Under the pieces are notes generated by a model, which was not told where the DNA came from, searched no databases, and saw only the letters and a program-made list of their open reading frames with translations. Shown here in pieces: positions 1 through 8,661 of a stretch of DNA of 61,263 nt. How positions within the stretch are numbered: position 1 is the first letter of the stretch; every line of letters starts with the position of its first letter. A program made the position numbers and the translations under genes. This DNA is from Myceligenerans indicum (GTDB lineage: Bacteria; Actinomycetota; Actinomycetes; Actinomycetales; Cellulomonadaceae), in NCBI RefSeq assembly GCF_016742955.1, contig NZ_JABBYC010000026.1, positions 1 through 61,263 on the forward strand, given 5' to 3'.

Positions 1-19
1 AGATGTGTATAAGAGACAG
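1..19. other. Tn5/Nextera mosaic-end adapter remnant
   Basis: The first 19 bases, AGATGTGTATAAGAGACAG, are identical to the Tn5 mosaic end used in Nextera tagmentation libraries. The match is exact and sits at the very first base. The left boundary of the window is therefore an untrimmed contig end, and reading frames that run into it (the secreted protein at 20-180) are artificially truncated. Confidence 0.95.
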
Positions 20-180
20 CCCCCAGGCCCTTCAGGACCGTCCTCACAGATTATCTCGACGCTACCATCCGGATTGACAACTTCACTGCAACCTTCTGGT
101 GGGTCAGCGCTTGCTGGAGCGGACACCCCGAAAGCGATAAACGCAACCCCAATCAAGACACCAAGGACTTCTCTCAGCAT
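20..180 (-). CDS. Secreted protein, N-terminal fragment cut by the contig end
   Basis: The reverse strand from 180 reads an ATG followed by MLREVLGVLIGVAFIAFG and then VSAPASADPPEGC. This is a signal peptide with a good ASA-D cleavage site near residue 25, then an acidic stretch with two cysteines and a Gly/Pro-rich end. Only about 53 genuine residues remain before the adapter at 1-19. The ATG lies inside the end of the upstream gene (its TGA is at 174-176), a 7-base overlap that implies translational coupling. I do not recognise the family. An exported partner of the membrane-anchored protein encoded just upstream is plausible from the coupling alone. Confidence 0.6.
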
Positions 181-851
181 TCTTGCTCCTGATTGCGCTC
201 TTCGGAAATTAGCGTCCACTTGCTGCCTACGCCTTGATGGCGAAGGCCATATGCGAAATGGTATCGAGTGGGCACGGAAGCATCGCGCGGAATTCTGACA
301 CCGTCTCCATCGAACGTCTTTACAGGACCAAAATCGATGCAGACATCTAGGACGATTTCCTCCGAGCCTCGCGTATAGGGCTCGTACTTATTGGCCGTCA
401 TCGACACCACTTGAGCAGCGCCCTCGGTGTGGATGCCGCTCTCACGGTTTCGCTCATACACGGTAGTTATTGCTTGCCACGAAGACCTAGTTCCCCAGAA
501 CGGCCCGAGCTTGTCCTCCCAATCACGATATGAATCGTTGGCAACCTCGGCCACCGTCGCGTAGTACTCGACGAGGCTCGCCTTCGCATCCGCAATATTC
601 TTTGCCTTGATCTGCGCTGCCGTGCTCGGCGAGGGCGATCCGGAAGGCGATGGCTCGATGCCCGATGCAGTCTGCGACTTCCCCGGGGAGGGTTCCGAGG
701 TGTCGGGTTCAGTCGGGCTGGCCCCGAGAGCTCCCTGGACCCATCTGCCCTCGCCAGGGCCGTACGCATAGACGAGGCCGGCCGCAACCACGACGACCAC
801 GCCCAACACGACCGCGCCCACGCGCAGCGGCGTACTGAAGCTGTTCGACAT
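174..851 (-). CDS. Membrane-anchored hypothetical protein with NTF2-like extracytoplasmic domain
   Basis: A 225-residue protein. The start chosen is the ATG at 851, preceded by GGAGG; longer upstream versions would have no ribosome binding site and a non-hydrophobic start. Residues about 10-32 form one membrane segment (VGAVVLGVVVVVAAGLVYAY). A Ser/Pro-rich linker follows to about residue 80, then a folded domain of about 140 residues that includes VCIDFGPV and ends in WTLISEE. That pattern (a lone Cys in a VCxD strand, a closing W-x-V/L-x strand) is common in actinobacterial secreted NTF2-like proteins. No catalytic motif is visible. It is coupled to a truncated secreted protein downstream. 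Function unknown. Confidence 0.75.
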   Translation of the reverse strand: MSNSFSTPLRVGAVVLGVVVVVAAGLVYAYGPGEGRWVQGALGASPTEPDTSEPSPGKSQTASGIEPSPSGSPSPSTAAQIKAKNIADAKASLVEYYATVAEVANDSYRDWEDKLGPFWGTRSSWQAITTVYERNRESGIHTEGAAQVVSMTANKYEPYTRGSEEIVLDVCIDFGPVKTFDGDGVRIPRDASVPTRYHFAYGLRHQGVGSKWTLISEERNQEQEC

Positions 852-1157
852 CCTGGGCCTCCGCTGGGGATCGGGCGGCTTCTGGCTTTTCCTAGGCCTA
901 GTGTCCGCGTCCAGCGCGTATGCGCCACCGGGCACCGCATACAGGGTCCAGCAGAAGGCCTGTGCCAGGCAATGGGTAAGGCGTGATACTTCACAACATC
1001 TCGCCAAGAGCGGACGCATCCGGCGGCAGGTGCGAGCGCAGGCACCCATGCTCGCACCGAATGATTGCCAGCGCCACCATAAGTTGGTTTTCCACAGTCA
1101 TAGTTGCAGATCGGAACCCAAGATGCGAGTGGGCTAGATTGCTATGACGATTGTTCC
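852..1157. other. Divergent intergenic region
   Basis: This 306-base stretch separates the leftward membrane-protein gene from the rightward DUF1016 remnant. I see a perfect 10-base palindrome CTAGGCCTAG at 892-901, about 40 bases upstream of the leftward start, which could be an operator. No convincing gene, RNA or paired -35/-10 was found. Confidence 0.5.
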
Positions 1158-1697
1158 ATGACGATGACGACCACCCTCCCGGCTGCTGCGGAGCCCGTCG
1201 GGTACACGGAGTTCTACGATGCCCTCTGCAATCGCCTGCGCGAAGGTCGCCTGCGCGCTGCGCAGGCTGCAAACATCGAGCTGCTGCTCGTCTACTGGCG
1301 TACCGGCAAGGAGCTCGTCGAGCGCGACAGTGTGTACGGCTGGGGAACCAAGGCTGTCGAGCGCATCTCAGAGGACCTTCACCGTGACTTTATGACCAAG
1401 GGTTGGACTGTCGCCGATATCGTGCACATGCGGCAGTTCGCAGAGGCGTGGCCGGACGACGACGTGATCGCTCGGGGCCCTGTGGGACTCCTGCCGTGGG
1501 AACACGTCATCGTCCTGCTCGATCGACTCGACACGCGGGACGGCCGCGACCGGTACGCGGCCAAGGCGATCAAGCACGGCTGGTCCGCAACCACGCTCGC
1601 ACACGCGATCGAGCACGAGCCGCGCCGGCGGTTGACGGAGTGCCTCATCGATCGACGGGTGCTCGGCGGACACGGATTCGATTCATCGACAGCATGA
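1158..1697 (+). CDS. DUF1016 (YhcG-like) N-terminal domain protein, lacking the nuclease domain
   Basis: A 179-residue product from the ATG at 1158. Nearly all of it matches the DUF1016 N-terminal domain of YhcG-family proteins: ELLLVYWRTGKELVER, then GWGTKAVERISEDL, VADIVHMRQFAEAWP, LPWEHVIVLLDRL, and a GWSATTLAHAIEHE segment. Family members normally continue into a PDDEXK nuclease domain and total roughly 330-380 residues. Here the frame ends at FDSSTA with no nuclease. The next frame starts in an ATGA overlap and again shows a DUF1016-type YW-G motif. The simplest reading is a truncated gene, though a stand-alone N-terminal domain cannot be excluded. Confidence 0.65.
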   Translation: MTMTTTLPAAAEPVGYTEFYDALCNRLREGRLRAAQAANIELLLVYWRTGKELVERDSVYGWGTKAVERISEDLHRDFMTKGWTVADIVHMRQFAEAWPDDDVIARGPVGLLPWEHVIVLLDRLDTRDGRDRYAAKAIKHGWSATTLAHAIEHEPRRRLTECLIDRRVLGGHGFDSSTA

Positions 1698-2236
1698 GAC
1701 AACTCCCGATTCGCCACGCACGTCGGCGGCGCGCCGTCGCCGACGGCGTGGCGCCTGAAGGATCCGACGGGTTTCTCGCCGATCTGAGGTCCCATTCCCA
1801 GAGGTGTCGACACCGTGCCGCGCGCCGTGTCACCGCCGAGATGCTCCGGCTCTACTGGCAAGCGGGCCGGGAGATTCTCGCGCGCAAGAAGAGGCACGCC
1901 TGGAGCCTGCGTGAAACGGAGCACATCGCCGCCATGGTCGCCGCTGAACTCGAGCCGCTGCGATGCTTGAGCCGATCGCTGACCGAACCCGTCAGCCACA
2001 ACCGCGGGCCGAGGCAGACCACGCGCATCACCGAGGCTGTCGAGGACCTGGAAGCGCTGCGCGCGGCCTTCGACGACGCACGCCGTCAGGGAACACCTGA
2101 TCAGTTCTACGTGAGCGGCTTTCACTCGTACGACATCTGCGTGCGCGAACTGCTGGCCGCGCTGAACGACGAGGGTGAACACGATCCGCCAGACCATGTC
2201 GGGGGATCTGTGGCTCCACCCCTCCGGTCTCGCTGA
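1694..2236 (+). pseudogene. Second DUF1016-like fragment, probably frameshifted
   Basis: An open frame of 180 residues begins at the ATG overlapping the preceding stop (ATGA, 1694-1697). Residues about 35-60 read RAARRVTAEMLRLYWQAGRE then ILARKKRHAW, the hallmark of the DUF1016 N-terminal domain (LYWxxGRxI). The expected GWG-VI-RLA-DL continuation is missing from this frame. The last 60 residues (a Glu/Ala-rich helix, then FYVSGFHSYDICVRELLAAL) look codon-biased like a real protein but I do not recognise them. The arrangement looks like debris of two related genes joined by deletions or frameshifts. Confidence 0.5.
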
Positions 2237-2354
2237 CGGCGCCCGTACCGTACCGGATGCCGTTCACTGCCCGTCATGTTTGAGTCGTATCGCGCGCACT
2301 CCCCACGCCCGACCGTGCCCGGCAGCGGCCGCACACAGATCTAGGGAGCGAACA

Positions 2355-3647
2355 TTGCGCAGTTCGATCAGTCCCGCACTCACCGGAGTCCGACGCCTGT
2401 CCGCCCTACTCACCGGCATACTCCTCACAACGGCGGGCGCTGGGATCGTCAGCACGGTGACCGCAGCACCCACAGAGGCCGCACCCGCTACCCAACTCCA
2501 GTCCGCCACCGTCCACCAGAACCGCACGATCAGCATCGTGGGCTCGGGGTTTACTCCCGGTGGCACGGTCACGTGGGATCTCGTCAGCCCGAACGGCAAG
2601 GTCGTCTCGGTCGACGAGGGATCGGTCGACGACGACGGCAAGGTCTACCGCCAGGTCACGCCAACCCTGACGACCCCTCCGGGGGACTACACGCTGGAGC
2701 TCACGGACACCGCGAGGGGTGGTGTCGCTGACGCCCCGCTCCAGGTGCTCCCGGCCGCGGACGCGCCGCCACTCTGGGCGTCGTTCAGGACGGCGCCGAG
2801 CTCCGACGGCCAAGTGCTTGTCCACGTGTCCGGGCTGCCGTCGGACAAGGTGTCGGAACTGGCCCTCACCCGCGAGGGCATCTCCGGCCTGGCACACATC
2901 ACCTCGTTCCGCGCCGATCACGACGGCCACTCTCGCGTCGTCGTCGACACGGCCGAGCTCAAGGGAAGCTCCTGGGTCCTCGTCGTGAACACCGGAGACG
3001 GTTGGTTCACGGACGGGACCACGGTCTCGCCCCCACCGTCCGGTCCGTTCATCCATTTCGGCGGCGGCAAGGCAGCTGTTCATCAAGGACACATCGCGCG
3101 GATCTCGGCTCACAACCTGCCGGAGCACAGCTCGGTCACCTGGCAGGTGCACGGACCCGACGGAACCGATGCAGGAACCTGGAGAGGAACCGCGACGGAA
3201 GGAAGCGACTCCCAGTGGCTCGCCGCCCCGGCCTGGATGGAGCCCGGCATGTACACGGTCGAGATCGTCGCCCCGTCGGACTCCACCTCCGACGCGGTCA
3301 CCTGGTCGGCGTTCGAAGTCCTCCCCGCCGACGACGCACCCGCGAACCACTACAGCGCAGAGGTGAGCGCCAACTCCGTGGCACGAGGCGACGTCGTCAA
3401 TGTGACGGTCAGAGGCGGAGGGATCCACGCGGGCCTGATCCCGGTCAACACGATCACCAACCGGTCCGTCTCCGAAGATCTGAGTCTGCCGGACGAGATC
3501 GGCAGGCGAACCGCAGAGCTTGACACGGCGGGACTCCCGCCTGAGTACGACCTCTTCTACGTCGCCGTCCACGACGGACACACCTGGCACCTCACAGGGA
3601 CAGAGATCTCCGTGGAGGATCCGGGGCACCCCAGGGCTCGCGCGTGA
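2355..3647 (+). CDS. Secreted protein with four Ig-like repeats
   Basis: A 430-residue exported protein. The start chosen is TTG at 2355 because AGGGAG lies 6 bases upstream and the resulting N-terminus is a proper signal peptide: basic residues, the core LLTGILLTTAGAGIV, and a cleavage region near TAAPTEAAPA at about residues 38-46. The mature part is built from alternating beta-rich modules of about 90 residues. Modules 1 and 3 share the G-x-V-TWxx-xGPDG pattern and both end in VLPA-DAP; modules 2 and 4 share a second pattern. This looks like an internal duplication of a two-domain unit. No anchor, catalytic motif or LPxTG is seen. A surface or matrix role is inferred only from the Ig-like architecture. 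Confidence 0.7.
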   Translation: MRSSISPALTGVRRLSALLTGILLTTAGAGIVSTVTAAPTEAAPATQLQSATVHQNRTISIVGSGFTPGGTVTWDLVSPNGKVVSVDEGSVDDDGKVYRQVTPTLTTPPGDYTLELTDTARGGVADAPLQVLPAADAPPLWASFRTAPSSDGQVLVHVSGLPSDKVSELALTREGISGLAHITSFRADHDGHSRVVVDTAELKGSSWVLVVNTGDGWFTDGTTVSPPPSGPFIHFGGGKAAVHQGHIARISAHNLPEHSSVTWQVHGPDGTDAGTWRGTATEGSDSQWLAAPAWMEPGMYTVEIVAPSDSTSDAVTWSAFEVLPADDAPANHYSAEVSANSVARGDVVNVTVRGGGIHAGLIPVNTITNRSVSEDLSLPDEIGRRTAELDTAGLPPEYDLFYVAVHDGHTWHLTGTEISVEDPGHPRARA

Positions 3648-3715
3648 CCACCAGAGCGGACCTGGCCCATCGCCGGATCAATGACTCCTGACCGACGACC
3701 CTCGCAATCCCCGAA

Positions 3716-3754
3716 GTGGCCCGGCCAGGACCATCCTGGTCCGGCCCGGGCCAC
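3716..3754. terminator. Hairpin between convergent genes
   Basis: Outer arms GTGGCCCGG (3716-3724) and CCGGGCCAC (3746-3754) are perfectly complementary. They enclose a second stem, CCAGGA (3725-3730) with TCCTGG (3734-3739). It lies between two convergent genes (stops at 3647 and 3817) and could end transcription from both sides. There is no U-tract. Confidence 0.55.
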
Positions 3755-3816
3755 CCCGGGGATGAACCCCATTCGGCCGCCCCGGCGCCGGGTACTGTTC
3801 GTTCACCTCGCCCGAC

Positions 3817-6800
3817 TCAGCGGTTCCGTCCTGCGGCGTCGATCTCACTGATCAGTTCTTCTGTCTCCGGCTCCGGCTCCATGTCGAGCTGCTCCAGATG
3901 ATCGCGCAGACGGTCGATCAGACGTCCGGCCGCATCCATCCGGCCGCTCGCATACTCCGTACGGATCGAGTTGCGCCAGGAGCGCTCGTCGGCCGGGTCC
4001 GCGATCCGCCCCACGCGCGACGCCTCACGAGCGACAGCGAGATCGCCCTCGGCGAGCGCACGCCGCGACACCTCGTGAGCCACGTCGACAACACCCGCGG
4101 CCATCTCCTGCATCAACACCTCAGCCCAGACGTACTTGCGCGGCGGCGTGTCCTGGAACGGCACTCCCCGCACCAGCTCGAGCGCGCGGCGCAGGTCGTC
4201 CAGCGGAGTCGCCGTCAGATCCGGACCCACCAGCTCGCAGAACAGGTCCCAGTCCGTTGTCACGCCGCGCAGCCGGTAGCCGGCCTTCTCCTGATCCACC
4301 TGCGAACCGTCGTCCGTTGACCAGTAACGCGGGAGGTACTCGAACCCGTAGGCATCCGTGCCGAGCCAGCGCCGCGCGCGCGACACAGCGCTTCGCCTCG
4401 TCGCGAGATTCGGGTCCCGCGAAGGCCACAGAGCCCGCGAGATGTCCGACCCGCGCGCCCCCGGATTGAACGCAAGGAACGCGACGAGTTCCATGGCCTG
4501 GCGCTGATGGCTGGCAGGCAGGTCGATACCTGCACACCCTGCAAGTTCTACGCCGCCGAGTACTCGTACGACGGGCGTGCGTGCGCCCTGTGGCTCCTCC
4601 GGAGCCTCCAGGTCGTCATGAACGACAGCGGTGATCGCGCCGCCGTCGGTGCCACCAGGACCATCCTCGTCGAGAGCTGTCACCCACGGGTTGGCGGCGT
4701 CGGCCCATCCCTCAGGCTCGTCGCCCGAGGCCGTCCCCGGACCGACCGGTGCCGGCGCAATGCTCTCGGTGTCCCGCGCTGCCGGCTCCCCGGCCAGGTC
4801 CACGGACGCGGATCCTGCCGATCCAGGTGCCGGACGCACATCCGTGCCCCCACCGGCCCCCGCGCCGACCTCGACCGCAATCTTCTCCCCCACCGGAGCC
4901 TCCACGACATCCCCTGCAACAGCTTCTGTGTCAGCGCCTTCGTCCGTGCGGACGATCTCGTCGAAGTCCGGCAACGCCCCCGGCTCGACCAGCTCCGGTT
5001 CCTCCGGAACGAGGTTGCGCGCCCATGCCGGCCCTGCCACCGGCTCCGGGTCGCCGAGCAGTTCGAGTGCCTGTACGTAGGTCTCGCTGTCGAGTTGCTG
5101 CGGCCGCACGGCGATGTAGGCAGGCACGAGCACGCCACGTGACTTGTCGCCGGAGGTGAGCTCGCCACTCAGGTCGAGCATCCACTCACCGATCTCCGCG
5201 CACGACGTCACCGCGGCGATCCCGACGCCAGGGACCCGCTCGACCAGGCTCTCCAGTCGCGTGCGCTCGGCAGTTCCGAGCGACTCACCGACCAGGAGAA
5301 TCTCCGGCGTCCATGCGTCCATGGCCAGGCCACGACCGCGCGCATCAGGCAGGTTGACCGCCCCGACCTGCGCGAGCGTGCGGTCGACGTCGGCAGCCCG
5401 AGCCTCCAGCTCGCGCACGATCCCGGCGACCGACGGCACGTGACGGATGCGACCCGTGTCGACGACTCCCGGCAGGTCCCGGAGGGCACCGACCACCGTG
5501 ACCTGCAGGTCGTCGGCCCAGAGCGACGTGGCCAGTTCGACCGCGAGCGCGGCAAGGGTCGCCTGTGCGGCCGCGTCGCTGCCTCGGATGTCCAGGCAGC
5601 CGATGTTCTCGAGGTCGACCATGAGGTGGGCATCCTCGTCGTCGTGGCCGAGGGTGACCAGGGAGGGGTAGGGCGACTCCATGAGGTCGGGTGTGGCTTT
5701 GTCGCTGGCCACAGCTGGGTTCTCCCGGGCGGGGAGCTGCCAGACGTAGCGGTCGGTCGTACTGACCCAGGGTGTCGGGAGATCGGCGGCGCGGTCGAGG
5801 TAGAGCTCGAGGAACTCACCGGACTTGAGCCGCGCGACGCGGACGCCAGGAAGGGCGAGTCCACGTTCGCGATGCCAGCCGGCGAGGGTCCGCAGCGCGA
5901 TGTCGACCTGCTCGCGTCCGAGCTCGTCCGAGACGGCACGCAGATCCGTCTCGAGCTCGGCGGCCGGCGATCCGGACGGTGGCAGGGCAATCCGCTCGCC
6001 GGGCTTGCGACGCCGGCGGGCGCGACCGCGGCGCGCTGCGAGCAGGCTGAGGATGCCAGCGGCGAGCAGCCCGCCGACGCCGGCCGCGGTCCGGACGTCG
6101 AACGCCTCGAGGAGTTCGTCGGAGAGATTCGCGTCGACCAGCGCTGCGCTGACGGCGGGGTCGGGCTGCGGCGCCGCGGTAGACCCTGCGGTGGAGGACT
6201 CGGACGCCGCGACGCCGACCGGGCCCCCACCGCCGCTCCCCGCCGGTGCGGACTCGGCGATCTCCGGGACAGCTTGCGGGCCGCCTTCGAGCGTCGGTTC
6301 GGCGGCCAGGTCATCGGGTGTGACTTCCTGGTACGCCGGAACAGGGGTGTCCGTCCCGGCCGACCCCCCTGAAGAGGTGGGGGCGGTCACGCCGTCGCCC
6401 GACGCTGACTCACCGTCCCGATCCGACGTCTCGTCGGTCGCTGCTCCAGGCGGTACGACGGCGGCCGCCGTCTCCTCGTCGGACGGGGTGTTGTCCTCGA
6501 CGGGCCTCTCCGTGACCGGAGCGGACTCCTCAATCTGCGGGGACTCGGTGTCGGATGCCTCGACCTGGTCGAGCGCAGGCGCCTGCGGCTCGGGCGTGGG
6601 CTGAGATTCCGTCGCGTCGCCGTCTGCCGGGCCGCTGGACTGCTTGGCTTCCGTGGGAACGGCATCCTTCTCGCCGCGCTGTGCTCCTCGGGTGACCACC
6701 TCGGCCCCGTCGTCGGCGCCGGCGTTCTCGACCCCCTCGGCCGACCGGTCCGCAGGAACCTCGTCGGACGGCCCCGGTTCGTCGGCGCCGGAGGCCTCGG

Positions 6801-8199
6801 CCGGCTTGTCCGCCCGTTCAGCCGATCGTTCAGCACCCTCCGGTGCTGGCACCTGCGGTGTGGCCTCGGCGGCGTCCTCAGGTGTGCTGGGCGTGTCGTC
6901 CCCCGACGACGCGGCGTCGGTGGCGACGTCGGGCTCTTGCGCGCCCGCGGAGTCACCGGACGTGTCGGCCGCAGATCCGGAAGCACTGTCGTCGGCCCCG
7001 GCTTCCGGCGCCGACTCGCGGTCCGGCGTGCCTTCGTCCGTCCCATCCGCGGCCGGAACGGTGACGTGCCAGCCTGGGTAGATCGTGTCCGGATCGGTGA
7101 GCTTCCGACCGTCGGGCTGTGGCGTGGAGCGTGACGCCTCATACAGTTCCGGATACTTCGACCCGTCGCCGAGCTGTTCCGCAGCGATGTCCCACAGCGT
7201 GTCCCCGCGCTCCACCGTGACGTCGCGCGTCTCGGCGGGCGTGACGTCCGAGACGGATTCGACGTCCACGACCTGATCGACGGACGGTCCCGAGGCGTCG
7301 TCGGGCAGCGTCAGGACCCATCCAGGCCGCACCCAGTGCGATCCGTCGAGCGCGCGGCCGTCGTCCTGCGGCACGCCGTAGTTGAGGTGAGCGATCTCCT
7401 TGAACCGCGTGCCGTCGCCCAGCATCTCCTGTGCGATCCGCCAGAGCGAGTCTCCCGGCTGCACCGTGTAGGTCTTCGTGTTCGCGTCCGACGACGCCCG
7501 CGCGCTCTCCGCCTTCGTCTCGGCCCTCGTCTTCGTGATCCGGGCCTTCGACGTGTGCGGTCCGTCATCCGCCTGCGTTTCCGGGTGCCCGGCCGGTGCC
7601 GAGACAGCCCCTTCCGTGGCCGGACCGTCGCCGCGCTGCCCGGTGTCCGGCGAGGCGTCGCCACCCGGGACGGACTCCAGCACGCTGCTGGCGACCGGGT
7701 CGGTGGCCTGCCCGTCCACGGGGTCCACCACCTGCGAACTCGCCACGGCCTGGCCGGAGACCGGCGTGACGAGCACCATTGCCACCACGGCACCGATCAG
7801 CAGGGCGGCAAGCCGCTGCTGCAGCCCGAGCCCGTGCAGTCGGGGTGCTCGCACGCCACGTACGACCGCGAACAGCTCCACCAGCACGGCAACGGCGAAC
7901 GTTGCCCACGCGACCCAGCCCACGACGGTCACGAGGCTGAGCAGCACCTCCCCCGTCACGTCCGGGGCGGACATGACTGACACGAGCCTGGCCCATGACA
8001 GGTCACCGTTCAGCACGGGGACACCGGTGAGCCACAGTCCGATCGGTATACCGACCACGAGGGCGGCCAGCACCAGCACGGAGACCAAGCCGCGGACCAC
8101 ACGACCTGCGAGGCCGCCGGGCGAGGGTCCGTGCGACGGCGTTCCGAAGGGCACCTGCGACGGTGCGGCCCCTGCGTTGCGTTCGGTCGTGGTGCTCAT
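3817..8199 (-). CDS. Large membrane protein with LysM repeats and a BTAD domain, last gene of the Tad locus
   Basis: A 1460-residue protein from the ATG at 8199, with AGGAGG upstream; the stop of the preceding gene overlaps by one base. Membrane segments lie at about 35-60, 83-112 and 130-150. Two LysM modules follow at about 243-298 (TYTVQPGDSLWRIAQEML) and 326-382 (VERGDTLWDIAAEQL), then about 320 residues of acidic Ala/Glu/Pro/Thr-rich linker. Another hydrophobic segment sits near residue 700, followed at once by a very basic patch (RRGRARRRRKPG). A large cytoplasmic part ends in a winged-helix plus BTAD domain (SARP/AfsR type) over the last 220 residues. LysM binds peptidoglycan and BTAD domains occur in transcriptional activators, so the layout suggests a wall-sensing membrane regulator of the pilus locus. 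That role is inferred; direct DNA binding is untested. Confidence 0.8.
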   Translation of the reverse strand: MSTTTERNAGAAPSQVPFGTPSHGPSPGGLAGRVVRGLVSVLVLAALVVGIPIGLWLTGVPVLNGDLSWARLVSVMSAPDVTGEVLLSLVTVVGWVAWATFAVAVLVELFAVVRGVRAPRLHGLGLQQRLAALLIGAVVAMVLVTPVSGQAVASSQVVDPVDGQATDPVASSVLESVPGGDASPDTGQRGDGPATEGAVSAPAGHPETQADDGPHTSKARITKTRAETKAESARASSDANTKTYTVQPGDSLWRIAQEMLGDGTRFKEIAHLNYGVPQDDGRALDGSHWVRPGWVLTLPDDASGPSVDQVVDVESVSDVTPAETRDVTVERGDTLWDIAAEQLGDGSKYPELYEASRSTPQPDGRKLTDPDTIYPGWHVTVPAADGTDEGTPDRESAPEAGADDSASGSAADTSGDSAGAQEPDVATDAASSGDDTPSTPEDAAEATPQVPAPEGAERSAERADKPAEASGADEPGPSDEVPADRSAEGVENAGADDGAEVVTRGAQRGEKDAVPTEAKQSSGPADGDATESQPTPEPQAPALDQVEASDTESPQIEESAPVTERPVEDNTPSDEETAAAVVPPGAATDETSDRDGESASGDGVTAPTSSGGSAGTDTPVPAYQEVTPDDLAAEPTLEGGPQAVPEIAESAPAGSGGGGPVGVAASESSTAGSTAAPQPDPAVSAALVDANLSDELLEAFDVRTAAGVGGLLAAGILSLLAARRGRARRRRKPGERIALPPSGSPAAELETDLRAVSDELGREQVDIALRTLAGWHRERGLALPGVRVARLKSGEFLELYLDRAADLPTPWVSTTDRYVWQLPARENPAVASDKATPDLMESPYPSLVTLGHDDEDAHLMVDLENIGCLDIRGSDAAAQATLAALAVELATSLWADDLQVTVVGALRDLPGVVDTGRIRHVPSVAGIVRELEARAADVDRTLAQVGAVNLPDARGRGLAMDAWTPEILLVGESLGTAERTRLESLVERVPGVGIAAVTSCAEIGEWMLDLSGELTSGDKSRGVLVPAYIAVRPQQLDSETYVQALELLGDPEPVAGPAWARNLVPEEPELVEPGALPDFDEIVRTDEGADTEAVAGDVVEAPVGEKIAVEVGAGAGGGTDVRPAPGSAGSASVDLAGEPAARDTESIAPAPVGPGTASGDEPEGWADAANPWVTALDEDGPGGTDGGAITAVVHDDLEAPEEPQGARTPVVRVLGGVELAGCAGIDLPASHQRQAMELVAFLAFNPGARGSDISRALWPSRDPNLATRRSAVSRARRWLGTDAYGFEYLPRYWSTDDGSQVDQEKAGYRLRGVTTDWDLFCELVGPDLTATPLDDLRRALELVRGVPFQDTPPRKYVWAEVLMQEMAAGVVDVAHEVSRRALAEGDLAVAREASRVGRIADPADERSWRNSIRTEYASGRMDAAGRLIDRLRDHLEQLDMEPEPETEELISEIDAAGRNR

Positions 8200-8660
8200 C
8201 AGGATCCCTCCTGGGTGATACCGCGCACGGCTCTGGCTTCGGCGGACCCCTCCGCGGACAGCGAGGGAATCCCGATCAGGGAAAGGAACTTCGTCTCATA
8301 GGTCACGGTGGCGCGGACGCGGATGGACGCGTCCTGCACGTATACGACCTGGCCTCTGACGCCTGCCGCCGCAAGGTGAGCTTCGGCGGTCGCAGCGGCT
8401 GCTGCCGGATCGAGCGTGGGTGGCCGGCCGTACTGCGCCTCGGAGATGTCCTGCTCCTGGGCTCCGGCGCGGGCGGCCTGCTCCGCCGCGTACTGCGCCT
8501 CGTCGGCTGCCTGGAGCCGGCCCCCTCCGTCCACCACCAGGCCGATGGCGATGATCAACGCAGGAACGAGCCCCGCGACGAGGATGTTGATCTCTCCTCG
8601 CTGCGACGCCGTACGAGCCGCCGCATCCCGGTCCTCTGTTCCGAAGGCACGGTTCCTCAC
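8199..8660 (-). CDS. TadE/TadG-like pilus-assembly pseudopilin
   Basis: About 153 residues. I chose GTG at 8660, one base after the upstream stop, with AAGGGG placed correctly before it; an ATG at 8684 gives 8 more residues but has a poor ribosome binding site. The motif QRGEINILVAGLVPALIIAI gives a short basic leader, a Gly, then a single hydrophobic helix, as in TadE/TadG-type proteins. The rest is a helix (Gln/Ala-rich, AQYAAEQAARAG) and a small beta domain with one VRATVTYETKF strand. Position +5 after the Gly is Leu rather than the usual Glu. It is the third of three pseudopilin genes in a row and probably forms a minor component of the Tad machine at the membrane. Confidence 0.75.
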   Translation of the reverse strand: MRNRAFGTEDRDAAARTASQRGEINILVAGLVPALIIAIGLVVDGGGRLQAADEAQYAAEQAARAGAQEQDISEAQYGRPPTLDPAAAAATAEAHLAAAGVRGQVVYVQDASIRVRATVTYETKFLSLIGIPSLSAEGSAEARAVRGITQEGS

Positions 8661-8661
8661 G

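Noticed and set aside
5..298. Forward open frame beginning in the first bases
   Set aside because: Its start lies inside the Nextera adapter and it is antisense to the signal-peptide gene fragment at 20-180.
6387..7142. Long open frames in other phases within the LysM/BTAD gene
   Set aside because: They are high-GC shadows with Arg/Pro/Ser-only composition and no ribosome binding sites.
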